Source: Gaiellasilicea sp963791905
GTDB lineage: Bacteria > Actinomycetota > Thermoleophilia > Gaiellales > Gaiellaceae
Direction: 5' to 3'
Assembly (NCBI GenBank): GCA_963791905.1
Contig: CAWBTX010000005.1
Span: 992,001-1,056,000 of the forward strand
Length of the DNA: 64,000 nucleotides
The notes beneath the pieces were generated by a model, which ran no database searches, was not told the origin of the DNA, and saw nothing but the letters and a program-made list of their open reading frames with translations. Numbering within the stretch: the first letter of the stretch is position 1; each line of letters opens with the position of its first letter. The translations under genes were made by a program, and so were the position numbers. Shown here in pieces: positions 9,208 to 17,449 of the stretch.

Positions 9208-10358
9208 GTGACGGGACAGCTGCTGGTCGACCGCGCGGTCGGCTGCCTGGCCGGAGCGGCGGTGGGCGACGCGCTCGGCGGTGCGACCGAGGGCTGGGAG
9301 TCCGCCGAGATCCACGAGCACTTCGGCGGCTGGGTGACCGGCATCGTCGAGTCGATCCGCCGGTCGCGCGGGCTCGAGAAGCCGTTCTCGCCCTTCCACA
9401 AGGGCGACGGCCACGTCACGGACGACACCTTGATGACGCGTGTGCTCGTGCACGCCTACGACGTCAAGCGCGACCACCTGGACGCGTACGACGTCGAGCG
9501 GCTGATGCTGCCGGCGATCGTGGACGAGAAGACCTGGGTGCCGGAGCTCGACCGCGAGGATCTCCTCTACCACCGCCTCTTCCTCGCGGAGAAGTGGCTC
9601 GTCCTCAAGCTCCGGTACGGCCATGCGGACCCCCGCGACGCCGGGGTGGGGAACATCGTCAACTGCGGGGCCGCGATGTACATCGCGCCGGTCGGGATCG
9701 CGAATGCCGGTGACCCCGACGCGGCCTATGCCGAGGCCCTGGACCTGACCGGCGCGCACCAGTCGAGCTACGGCCGCGAGGCGGCCGCCGTTCTGGCCGC
9801 CGCCGTCGCGGACGCGATGCGGGCCGAGGCGACGACCGACTCGGTCGTCGAGACGTGCCTGCGGCTCGCCAAGGACGCCACGCGGGACGCGATCGAGGCG
9901 ACGGTGGCCGCGGGGGGAGGGCTGGACGGCTGGCGTGACGGCGGCCTCGCCGAGCTCCGGCAGGCATTTGCCCCGTTCGACTCCGTCGGCGAGGTCTACG
10001 CGATGCCCGCCCTCAACGCGCGCACGCCGAGCCGGCTGCACGCGATCGAGGAGCTGCCCGTCGCCCTCGGGCTTCTGGTCGCAACCGGCGGCGACTCGAG
10101 GAGACGGTGCTCGGGGGCGTCAACTACGGCCGCGACGCCGACTCGATCGCGTCGATGGGCGGCGCGCTCGCCGGCGCTCTCGGCGGCCCCGTCCGCCGCG
10201 ACTGGGTCGAGGACGTGTCGGCGGCGAGCAAGATCGACGTCGAGGCGGCGGGGCGGACGATGGCCGCGGTCGCGCTCGAGATCTTCGCGCGCGACTCCGA
10301 GCGTCACGAGCGCCGGGCCCGCGCGATCGGCGATCTCACGCCGGCGAGGTCCCGCTGA
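9208..10358 (+). CDS. ADP-ribosylglycohydrolase family enzyme (one frameshift)
   Basis: DraG/ARH-fold hydrolases cut N- or O-glycosidic bonds to ribose or sugars using two Mg ions. The N-terminal metal motif TDDT is in GHVTDDTLMTR and the C-terminal ligand motif is in GRDADSIASMGGALAG, so the active site looks intact. GTG 9208 is chosen because GAGGAGGTGA lies just before it; ATG 9190 is also in frame. The frame breaks near 10096: the first frame reads VATGGDS and continuing sense (EETVLGGVNYGRD) needs one extra base. This is probably a sequencing error. It sits directly behind the sugar-binding protein, so the substrate is likely the imported compound and not ADP-ribosyl-protein. Confidence 0.82.
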
Positions 10359-10521
10359 GAGCTCGATTCAAAATGAACGCCATCACCGCTCTGGCACGCT
10401 CGGCGGCGCGTGACGGCGTCCTCGGTCGCGCCCGTATCTCATCGATACGAGCGCTCCCTGCGTCCTTGCCACACACCACCGATCGCACCAGATCGGCGGG
10501 CGTCATTCTGAACCGAGCTCT
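10358..10521. repeat. MITE-like palindromic element E1
   Basis: The outer arms are inverted copies: AGAGCTCGATTCAAAATGA at 10358 and, on the other strand, AGAGCTCGGTTCAGAATGA ending at 10521. The similarity extends inward about 40 bp on each side (ATCACCGCTCTGG on the left; CGATCGCACCAGA on the right). About 75 bp of unrelated sequence with no coding sense lies inside. The left arm overlaps the last base of the upstream stop codon and the right arm reaches the first codons of the next gene. The same arm occurs at 33516-33585. Confidence 0.75.
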
Positions 10522-11866
10522 GAGGCTGTCCTGGGTCCAGCCCGAGGATCTCGTCGGGCACGAGCTGCGGCAGGCGCGGGAGGAGGGCAAGGAGGTCGAC
10601 GCCGTCGAGCGGCGCTGGCTCGAGGCCGGGGGACGACCTGCGCCGGGCCGCGGGGCGTCGCAGGAGCCGGTGCCCCCGGAGCTGCGGGCGCTCGCCGTCG
10701 ACCTGCTCGACGAGCTCGCCGCGATGCCGCGGCCGCTCGCCGACGCGGAGCCTGAGGGCTTCGAAGAGATCCTCGCCGAGGCCGACCCGGCGCCGGCGAT
10801 CGAGCCCCGCGATCTCCCGGACCGGATCGCCGGCGCCTGGCTCGGACGTGCCGTCGGGTGTGTGCTCGGCAAGCCGGTCGAGAACGTTCCGCGCGAGGGC
10901 ATCCGGGCGATCGCGCAGGCGACGGGCAACTGGCCGATCGCCGGCTGGTTCACGGCTGAGGGCCTGCCGGACGAGGTGGCCGAACGGTGGCCGTGGAATC
11001 GCGCGAGCCGGAGCACGAGCCTCGCCGAGAACATCGACGGCATCCCGGAGGACGACGACCTCAACTTCACCATGCTCGGCCTCGCGCTCCTGGAGCGGAG
11101 CGGCCCGTCGTTCGACGTGCTCGACGTCGCACAGCTCTGGCTCGACTACCTGCCCGCCGGGCGGATCTTCACGGCCGAGCGCGTCGCCCTCCGCAACCTG
11201 CTCGAGGCGTACCTGCCCCCGGAGACGGCGACGCGGCGCAACCCGTTTCGCGAGTGGATCGGCGCCCGGCTGCGGGTCGACGCGTACGGCTGGGAGGCCG
11301 GCGGCGATCCCGTGGCCGCCGCGCGCATGGCCTGGGAGGACGCCCGCCTCAGCCACACAGCGAACGGCGTCTACGCCGCCATGTTCATGGCCGCGGCGCA
11401 CACGGCCTCGCTTGGCGAGTCCTCGGCCGCGGCGTGCGCCGACGTCGGTCTCTCGGTCGTCCCGAAGCGAAGTCGGCTGGCGGAGGCCCTGATCCGCGCG
11501 CGCGGCCTCGCCGACGGGCGCGACTGGGAGGCGGTCGTGGACGAGCTGGACGTGCACTACGGGCGCCTGCACCACGTGCACGCGATCAACAACACGGCGC
11601 TCGTCGCGGCCGCGCTCTACGCCTTCGACGACGACTTCTCCGGTGCGATCTCGGCGGCCGTTCAGGGCGGGCTCGACACGGACACCAACGGCGCCGCGGT
11701 CGGGTCCGTGCTCGGCGCAATCGTCGGTGCGGACGGCATCGACGAGCGCTGGTCGGCGCCGCTCGGCGGGCGCTTCTCGACGTCGCTGCCGGGCTACGAC
11801 GGCATCACGCTGGACGAGCTCGTCCGGCGGACCGTCGCGGTCGCCGGCGCCCGCGCGAAGGTCTGA
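10520..11866 (+). CDS. Second, larger ADP-ribosylglycohydrolase family enzyme
   Basis: About 448 aa. The frame opens with (L)RLSWVQPEDLVGHELRQ, the sense expected for an N-terminus. However, no ATG, GTG or TTG is present there: the first usable codon is CTG at 10520, fused to the right arm of repeat E1. The ARH fold spans about residues 95-440, with metal motifs EDDDLNFTM and GGLDTDTNGAAVGS. It is only distantly similar to the preceding family member and has an extra N-terminal helical region. It overlaps the next gene by 1 bp (TGATG), so translation is probably coupled. Its likely role is cleavage of an N-glycosidic or related bond in the imported sugar. Start uncertain; family call firm. 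Confidence 0.85.
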   Translation: MRLSWVQPEDLVGHELRQAREEGKEVDAVERRWLEAGGRPAPGRGASQEPVPPELRALAVDLLDELAAMPRPLADAEPEGFEEILAEADPAPAIEPRDLPDRIAGAWLGRAVGCVLGKPVENVPREGIRAIAQATGNWPIAGWFTAEGLPDEVAERWPWNRASRSTSLAENIDGIPEDDDLNFTMLGLALLERSGPSFDVLDVAQLWLDYLPAGRIFTAERVALRNLLEAYLPPETATRRNPFREWIGARLRVDAYGWEAGGDPVAAARMAWEDARLSHTANGVYAAMFMAAAHTASLGESSAAACADVGLSVVPKRSRLAEALIRARGLADGRDWEAVVDELDVHYGRLHHVHAINNTALVAAALYAFDDDFSGAISAAVQGGLDTDTNGAAVGSVLGAIVGADGIDERWSAPLGGRFSTSLPGYDGITLDELVRRTVAVAGARAKV

Positions 11867-13688
11867 TGAGCGCCCTGCCCGTCGAGCAGCCGCGCGACCC
11901 GTGGTCGCCCCGGCCGATCGACCTGCCGGCGCGCGTCCCGCTCGCAGCCCGGCGCCAACCTGGACGAGCTCGACAAGGCGAAGATCTTCGCCGCCCCCGA
12001 CGATCCAGCCGAGTGGCCTGCGTGGCGTGTGGCGCTGACGCGCTGGCGTGCGGAGGCGACGGCACGGCTCGGGTACGACGACAGCGCGTACGGCCGCGCC
12101 GAGCTCGCCTGGGCGCAGCGCTGCTTCGCGGTCGCGCTCGCCTGGCTCTGGGACGAGCTGCTCTACGACCATGCGGCAGGACGGTTCACGCCCGAACGCT
12201 TCCTCGACGAGTCCGAGCGGGAGTTCGGCGGCCTGGACGGTGTCGTGCTCTGGCACGCGTACCCGGTGATCGGGATCGACGACCGCAACCAGTTCGACTT
12301 CTACCGCGACGTGCCCGGCATCCGAGAGCTCGTCGACGCGCTGCATGGCGCGCGGCGTGCGCGTCTTCGTCGACTACAACCCGTGGGACGTGGGCACCCG
12401 CCGCGAGGAGGTCGACGACGGGGCGGCAATCGCCCGGCTCGTGGCCGGCCTGGACGTCGACGGTGTCTTCCTCGACACGATGAAGCACGCGCCGCCGGGA
12501 CTGCGGGCCGCCGTCGACGCCGCGCGGCCGGGCGTCGCCTTCGAGGGAGAGTCGACGCTGCCGCTCGAGCAGATGCCCGACCACCACCTCTCGTGGGCGC
12601 AGTGGTTCTCCGACAGCACCGTCCCCGGCGTTCTCCGCGCACGCTGGTTCGAGCAGCGCCACATGCTCCACCACACGCGGCGCTGGAATCGCGACCACCT
12701 CGCCGAGCTCCACAGTGCGTGGCTGAACGGCGTCGGCGTGCTCGTCTGGGAGAACGTGTTCGGCGCCTGGGTCGGCTGGAACGAGCGCGACAAGGCGCTG
12801 CTGCGCGCGATGCTGCCCGTCCAGCGTGAGCACGCGGAGCTGCTCGCGACCGGCGAGTGGACGCCGCTCGCCGCGCACAGCGGCGGCGTCCGACCGCAGG
12901 TCGTGGCATCGCGCTGGCGCGACGGCCGGACGACACTGTGGGCCGTCGCGAACGGGTCGAGCGAGCCCTACTCAGGGCCGCTGCTCGGGTCGGAGCTCGA
13001 GGTGACGCTGCCGCCGCACGGGATCGCTGCCTTTGTCGACTCGCCGCAGGTGATGGTCGCGCCGGGCTGCGAACGCGCGACGTTCCCGGTGCGCCTCCCG
13101 GCCCGCGTCGCCGCGCCGGTGGTGCCCGTATCGGTCGTTCCCGACGGGTTCCTCGAGGCGCCGGCCGCGCCCGCGCAGACCACGGCAGTCTTCCGGCGGC
13201 GTGAGACCGGCACGTACGGCGAGGCGCCCTACATCGAGGAATGGAAGCCGCTGCCGCCGCGGCTGCACGACTTCGTCGAGGTTCCTCACGAGACGGCAGC
13301 GGCGCCGCGCTTCGCGATCGCCGTGCGGGAGGTGACGACTGCAGACGGCGCGCCGCTGACCGGCCTCGACCTCGCCGAGGCCCGCGCCTACGCAGCCTCT
13401 GTCGGCGCTCGGCTCCCAACGGAGGACGAGTGGCAACTGGCCGCGGAGGCCGGCCTCCTCGAGCGAGTGGAGCCGCTCGTGTGGAACTGGACCGAGAGCG
13501 AGCACACAGACGGCCGCACGCGCTTCGCGATCCTCAAGGGAGGCTGCGCGTGGCGTGCAGAGGGCTCGGACTGGTACGTGGACGGCGGCCCGCAGCCGCC
13601 TGAGTACTCGCTCAAGCTGCTCCTGCTCGGCGGAGGCATGGCGCGCTCGACGTCGATCGGCTTCAGGCTCGCCCTGGACCTGCCGTGA
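11866..13688 (+). CDS. Glycosidase-like protein with C-terminal formylglycine-enzyme-like domain (two frameshifts)
   Basis: One gene of about 605 aa can be read if two single-base slips are corrected. The first is near 11950, after IDLPARVPLAA, where sense resumes as PGANLDELDKAKIF. The second is near 12345, between ELVDALH and ARGVRVFVDYNPWD (extra G). The central part resembles a TIM-barrel glycoside hydrolase (GVFLDTMKHAPPGL, FEGES, WFEQRHMLHHTRRWNRDH). The last 120 residues match the SUMF/FGE-sulfatase fold: LDLAEARAYAASVGARLPTEDEW, VWNWTESE, ILKGG and SIGFRLAL. FGE catalytic cysteines are not evident, so the tail may bind carbohydrate and not oxidise Cys. It is coupled to the ARH gene before and the CoA transferase after it. 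Confidence 0.65.
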
Positions 13689-14872
13689 CCGAGGCGCTCG
13701 GCGGGATTCGCGTGGTCGAGGCGGGAACGCTGTTCGCGGCGCCGCTCGCCGCCATGCTGCTCGCCGACTTCGGCGCCGACGTGATCAAGATCGAGCATCC
13801 CCGCCGGCCCGACCCCGCCCGGAACCACGGCCCCAGCAAGGACGGCATCGGGCTCTGGTTCAAGACGGTCGGGCGGAACAAGCGTCTCATCACGCTCGAT
13901 CTCTCGAACCCGGAGGGCGCTCGCCTCTTCCGGCGCCTCGCTGCCGGCGCCGACGTCGTGCTCGAGAACTTCCGTCCGGGGACGCTCGAACGGTGGGGGA
14001 TCGGGCCCGACGAGCTCTTCGAGGCGAATCCGAGGCTCGTGCTGGCACGGGTGAGCGGCTTCGGGCAGACGGGACCAGCGGCGACTCGACCGGCCTTCGG
14101 GACGCTCGCGGAGGCGATGAGCGGCTTCGCCGCCATGAATGGCGAGCCCGATGGGCCTCCCCTCTTGCCGCCGCTGGCACTCGCCGACGGCATCGCCGGC
14201 ATCGCCACGGCGTTCGCGGTTCTTGCGGCGCTCCGTGCGCGCGACACGACCGGTCGCGGTCAGGTGGTCGACACGTCGCTGATCGAGCCGCTGCTCCTTC
14301 TGCTCGGTCCGCAGCTGACCGCGCACGACCTGCTCGGCTGGGTGCCGGAGCGGACGGGGAACCGCTCGAACCACAACGCGCCGCGAAACGTGTACCGAAC
14401 CGCCGACGGAGGCTGGGTCGCGGTGTCTGCCAGCTCCGACACCGTCGCGGCGCGCGTCGTGCGGCTGGCGGGCCGGCCCGATCTCGCCGAGCAGCCGTGG
14501 TTCGCCGGCGGGAGCGGACGCGCCGAGCACGGCGACGAGATCGACGCTGCGGTGGCGGCCTGGATCGGGGCGCGCGACCTCGAGGAGGTGCTGCGCGGGT
14601 TCGAGCAAGCCGAGGCCGCGATCGCGCCGATCTACGGGCCTGCAGAAATCCTCGCCGATCCGCAGCTCGCCGCGATCGGCGCGGTGCGGACCGTCGAGGA
14701 CGCGGAGCTCGGCCCGATCAGGATGTCCAACGTGATCAGCCGCCTGTCGGAGACACCCGGGAAGGTGCGCGAGGCCGGCGGCCGGCACGGCCAAGACACC
14801 GATGCGGTTCTGCTCGAGCTGGGCGTCTCGGCGGACGAGCTCGCGGAGCTGCGGCGCGGCGGCGTCGTCTGA
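13685..14872 (+). CDS. CaiB/BaiF family CoA transferase (class III)
   Basis: The protein has 395 aa. GTG start in a 4-bp overlap with the previous stop. It moves CoA between carboxylic acids through an enzyme-bound mixed anhydride. Family marks are ADFGADVIKIEHP near 25-40, NKRLITLDLSNPEG, ADVVLENFRPGTLERWG and the catalytic-type Asp in GQVVDTSLIEPLL. The intact C-terminal lobe contains NHNAPRNVYRTADGGW. The next gene is a CitE-type CoA-ester lyase, so the pair likely activates and then splits an organic acid, comparable to malate, citramalate or itaconate pathways. The exact acid is unknown. Confidence 0.92.
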   Translation: MTEALGGIRVVEAGTLFAAPLAAMLLADFGADVIKIEHPRRPDPARNHGPSKDGIGLWFKTVGRNKRLITLDLSNPEGARLFRRLAAGADVVLENFRPGTLERWGIGPDELFEANPRLVLARVSGFGQTGPAATRPAFGTLAEAMSGFAAMNGEPDGPPLLPPLALADGIAGIATAFAVLAALRARDTTGRGQVVDTSLIEPLLLLLGPQLTAHDLLGWVPERTGNRSNHNAPRNVYRTADGGWVAVSASSDTVAARVVRLAGRPDLAEQPWFAGGSGRAEHGDEIDAAVAAWIGARDLEEVLRGFEQAEAAIAPIYGPAEILADPQLAAIGAVRTVEDAELGPIRMSNVISRLSETPGKVREAGGRHGQDTDAVLLELGVSADELAELRRGGVV

Positions 14873-15693
14873 ACGTTCCGCCGCTCACGTGGCTGTACGT
14901 GCCGGCCGACCGGCCCGATCGCGTGGTAAAGGCCATCGCTTCGCAGGCGCACGCCGTGATCGTGGACCTCGAGGACGGTGTTGCGCCGGAGGAAAAGGCC
15001 GCCGCCCGGGGAAACCTCCGTGCGCTCTTCGCCCTCCCGCCGCCGAAGCCCGTCTACGTCCGCATCAACGCCATCCGCTCGGGACACGCGGAGGCGGACC
15101 TGGCGGCGCTCGCCGGGCTCACTGGGCTCGCCGGCGTCCACGTCGCGAAGGTGGGCTCGCCTGACGACGTGCGCGCAGTTCTCGAGCTGCTCGCGGAGCC
15201 GCGCAGAATCCACGCCCTGATCGAGACGGCTGTAGGGGTCGAAGCGGCCTTCGACATCGCCCGCAGCGGCGTCGCGGCCGTCTCGTTGGGAGAGGCGGAC
15301 CTCCGCTCGGAGACCGGCGCTCTCGAGACCGGGCTGGACTGGGCGCGGGGGAGAGTGATCAACGCGGCGGTCGCCGCCGGCCTGCCGCGGCCGCCGCAGT
15401 CGGTGTACCTCCGGCTCGACGACGACGAGGGGCTCCTTCGGTCCTCCAGGCGAGGGCGCGAGCTCGGACACCTGGGCCGGACGGCGATCCACCCGCGGCA
15501 GCTGAGCGTCATCGAGCAGGCGTACCTGCCGACCGAGGAGGACGTCGCCCGCGCGCGTGCGACCGTGGAGCGGCTCAAGCGTGAGCTTGGTCCGGGGACG
15601 CTCGAGGGGGGCGACTTCCTGGACGCCGCCATGCTCGGGTCGTCGCGTCAAGTCCTGGCGATCGCGGACCGGTACGGGACGGGGTCCGGCTAG
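14869..15693 (+). CDS. CitE/HpcH-HpaI family CoA-ester lyase
   Basis: About 274 aa. A (beta/alpha)8 lyase that cleaves or forms C-C bonds of beta-hydroxyacyl-CoA esters. It shows LYVPADRPDRVVKAIAS at the N-terminus, VIVDLEDGVAPEEKAAAR (metal-binding Glu/Asp loop), VYVRINAI, the ALIETAVGVEAAFDIA strand and SLGEADLRSE. In frame, the expected N-terminus starts at CTG 14869, which overlaps the CoA transferase stop. The first canonical codon (GTG 14899) would remove strand 1, so a rare CTG start or a base error is likely. It acts after the CoA transferase. Confidence 0.88.
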   Translation: MNVPPLTWLYVPADRPDRVVKAIASQAHAVIVDLEDGVAPEEKAAARGNLRALFALPPPKPVYVRINAIRSGHAEADLAALAGLTGLAGVHVAKVGSPDDVRAVLELLAEPRRIHALIETAVGVEAAFDIARSGVAAVSLGEADLRSETGALETGLDWARGRVINAAVAAGLPRPPQSVYLRLDDDEGLLRSSRRGRELGHLGRTAIHPRQLSVIEQAYLPTEEDVARARATVERLKRELGPGTLEGGDFLDAAMLGSSRQVLAIADRYGTGSG

Positions 15694-16619
15694 AGCTCCA
15701 GGTCCTTCCAGCCGGGCGGCTGGACGTCGTCGGGATCGGTCCCGACCTGCTCCGCGAAGTCGAGCGCGATGCGCTGGACGACCACGGTCAGCGGGAAGAC
15801 CGAGAGGGTCTCGCCGAGCTCGGTCGCCGCGAAGCGGTACACCTGGGCGCCGCCGGCCTCGATCGCAGTGGCGAGGTCTGCGAGACGGGCGCTGCCCGGG
15901 CCGCCGCCGTCGAGCGAGACGAGCGCGTCGCGCGCGCGGAGGGCGAAGCCCGGGCCGTGCAGGAGCTGCTCGAAGCCGAGCCCCTCGGTGAACACGTGCG
16001 ACGCCTCACGCACCTTGAGCGCGCCCTCGGCCGCCGTCCACTGGTTCGGGCCGGCGCCGACGAACTCGAGGCCGCGTTCCGGTAGCGCCACCCCGGGTGC
16101 TGGCGCGTCGAGCGCGGCAGCGACCGCGTCCGCGACTGCGTCGAGATCGCCGAGCTCCGCGCCGAGTGCGGCAGCGAGCTGCGCGAGGCGGGCGAGCGCG
16201 CCGAGGTGGCTGGCGGTGAACGTTCCCGCCGTCTCCTGCTCGACCGTCTCGATGTCGGCGCCCGGTGCGCCCTGGCCGCTGATCGCGATCGTCGGCGTGC
16301 CCTGGGCGCGCGCACGCTCGAGCACCTGATTCGTGTACTGCTTGGTGCCGCGGTGGCTGAGGAGGACGAGCGCGTCCTCGGGCTGCGGGGAGGGCCCCCA
16401 GAGCGCGCAGTCGGCCGCCGAGACCGCGATCGCGTCGACGCCGGCGAGGCGGAGGAAGGACGCGCCGTGGTTCGCTGCGTGCCAGCTCGTCCCGGTGCCC
16501 ACGAGGTAGACCCGCCGTCCCGCGATGCGCGCCGCTGCCGCCTCGACGGGCGACAGGTCGGCGAGGATCCGGCGCACATCGTCCGGCTGCCGCTGCATCG
16601 CCTTGGCCATCTCGGTCAT
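15690..16619 (-). CDS. SIS-domain sugar isomerase/deaminase-like protein
   Basis: Predicted 309 aa, related to the isomerase half of GlmS and to FrlB/AgaS. It has two SIS domains. The first has YLVGTGTSWHAANHGASFL and VLLSHRGTKQYTN; the second has FVGAGPNQWTAAEGALKVREAS and FTEGLGFEQLLHGPG. It would bind phosphorylated or amino sugars. ATG 16619 is chosen; a farther upstream start would add a low-complexity, non-family stretch. It is convergent with the lyase gene and their stops overlap by 4 bp. This suggests an amino-sugar or fructosamine-like step in the locus. Confidence 0.86.
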   Translation of the reverse strand: MTEMAKAMQRQPDDVRRILADLSPVEAAAARIAGRRVYLVGTGTSWHAANHGASFLRLAGVDAIAVSAADCALWGPSPQPEDALVLLSHRGTKQYTNQVLERARAQGTPTIAISGQGAPGADIETVEQETAGTFTASHLGALARLAQLAAALGAELGDLDAVADAVAAALDAPAPGVALPERGLEFVGAGPNQWTAAEGALKVREASHVFTEGLGFEQLLHGPGFALRARDALVSLDGGGPGSARLADLATAIEAGGAQVYRFAATELGETLSVFPLTVVVQRIALDFAEQVGTDPDDVQPPGWKDLEL

Positions 16620-16707
16620 CGCGGCGCTGATCCTCTCACGTCGGACCTTCGAACCGGGCTGCTTCCACCGGCGAACCAGGATCGCACTCAGCGACCAAGG
16701 AGGCCTC

Positions 16708-17379
16708 GTGAAGCGACGCATCATCGCCCTACTCGTCCTCGTCGGTGCCGTCACCGCCGCGATCGGCGGCATGGCCGCCGGGGGCGGCTCCGCCGCGCGG
16801 GCCACGCCGCACGACCACGCGAGCCACCGCTCGATGCAAGGCACCCCCGCCCAGGAGCTCCGCGTCACGCTCGACCGGCTGCTCGCCGAGCACGCCGCGC
16901 TGGCGATGAACGCCACCAACCTCGGGGTGACGGGTGCGAAGAGCTTCCCCGCCGCCGCCAAGGCGCTCGACCAGAACTCGGTCGATCTCTCGACGGCGAT
17001 CGCCTCGATCTACGGCAAGAAGGCGGGCACCGTCTTCCTGGACGGCAGGTTCCAGTGGCGCGACCACATCAGCTTCTTCGTCGACTACACGGTCGGCGTC
17101 GCGAAGAAGGACAAGGCCGCGCAGGCGAAGGCGGTGGCGAACCTGAAGCGCTACACCGTCGAGCACGGCAAGTTCCTCGCCAAGGCCACCGGGCTGCCCA
17201 CCGCGGCGGTCCAGAACGACCTGCTCGGACACGTGCTCGAGCTCAAGGCCCAGCTCGACAGCTACGCCGCGGGCGACTACGCCAAGGCAGCGTCGCAGTA
17301 CCGGGCCGCGTACAACCACATGTTCCACACCGGCGACCTGCTCGCCGGCGCGATCGCGAAGCAGCAGAAGCTCAAGTAA
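16708..17379 (+). CDS. Secreted helical-bundle protein of unknown function
   Basis: Predicted 223 aa. GTG 16708 follows a strong AAGGAGG. The signal peptide (RRIIALLVLVGAVTAAIGGMAAG) leads to a His-rich linker (HDHASHRSM). Two similar helical halves follow: each begins with a LRVTLDRLLAEHAALAM-like or LKRYTVEHGKFLAK-like helix and has conserved His (RDHISFFVDYTVG; YNHMFHTGDLL). I recall similar unnamed domains in secreted proteins of soil bacteria, sometimes labelled copper amine oxidase-like, but assign no function. The His pairs could bind metal. Confidence 0.7.
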   Translation: MKRRIIALLVLVGAVTAAIGGMAAGGGSAARATPHDHASHRSMQGTPAQELRVTLDRLLAEHAALAMNATNLGVTGAKSFPAAAKALDQNSVDLSTAIASIYGKKAGTVFLDGRFQWRDHISFFVDYTVGVAKKDKAAQAKAVANLKRYTVEHGKFLAKATGLPTAAVQNDLLGHVLELKAQLDSYAAGDYAKAASQYRAAYNHMFHTGDLLAGAIAKQQKLK

Positions 17380-17438
17380 CGGTCCCGGCGGCGGCGGGAG
17401 GGCCTCTTACGAGGTCCCCCCGGCCGCCACGGGCGCGG

Positions 17439-17444
17439 TAGGCT
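17439..17444 (+). promoter_or_regulatory. Candidate -10 hexamer TAGGCT before the arylsulfotransferase-like gene
   Basis: TAGGCT lies 5 nt before ATC 17450, in the place where other genes here carry a leaderless -10 box. It supports a start at or next to 17450 even though that codon is not canonical. Confidence 0.35.
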
Positions 17445-17449
17445 CGCGC

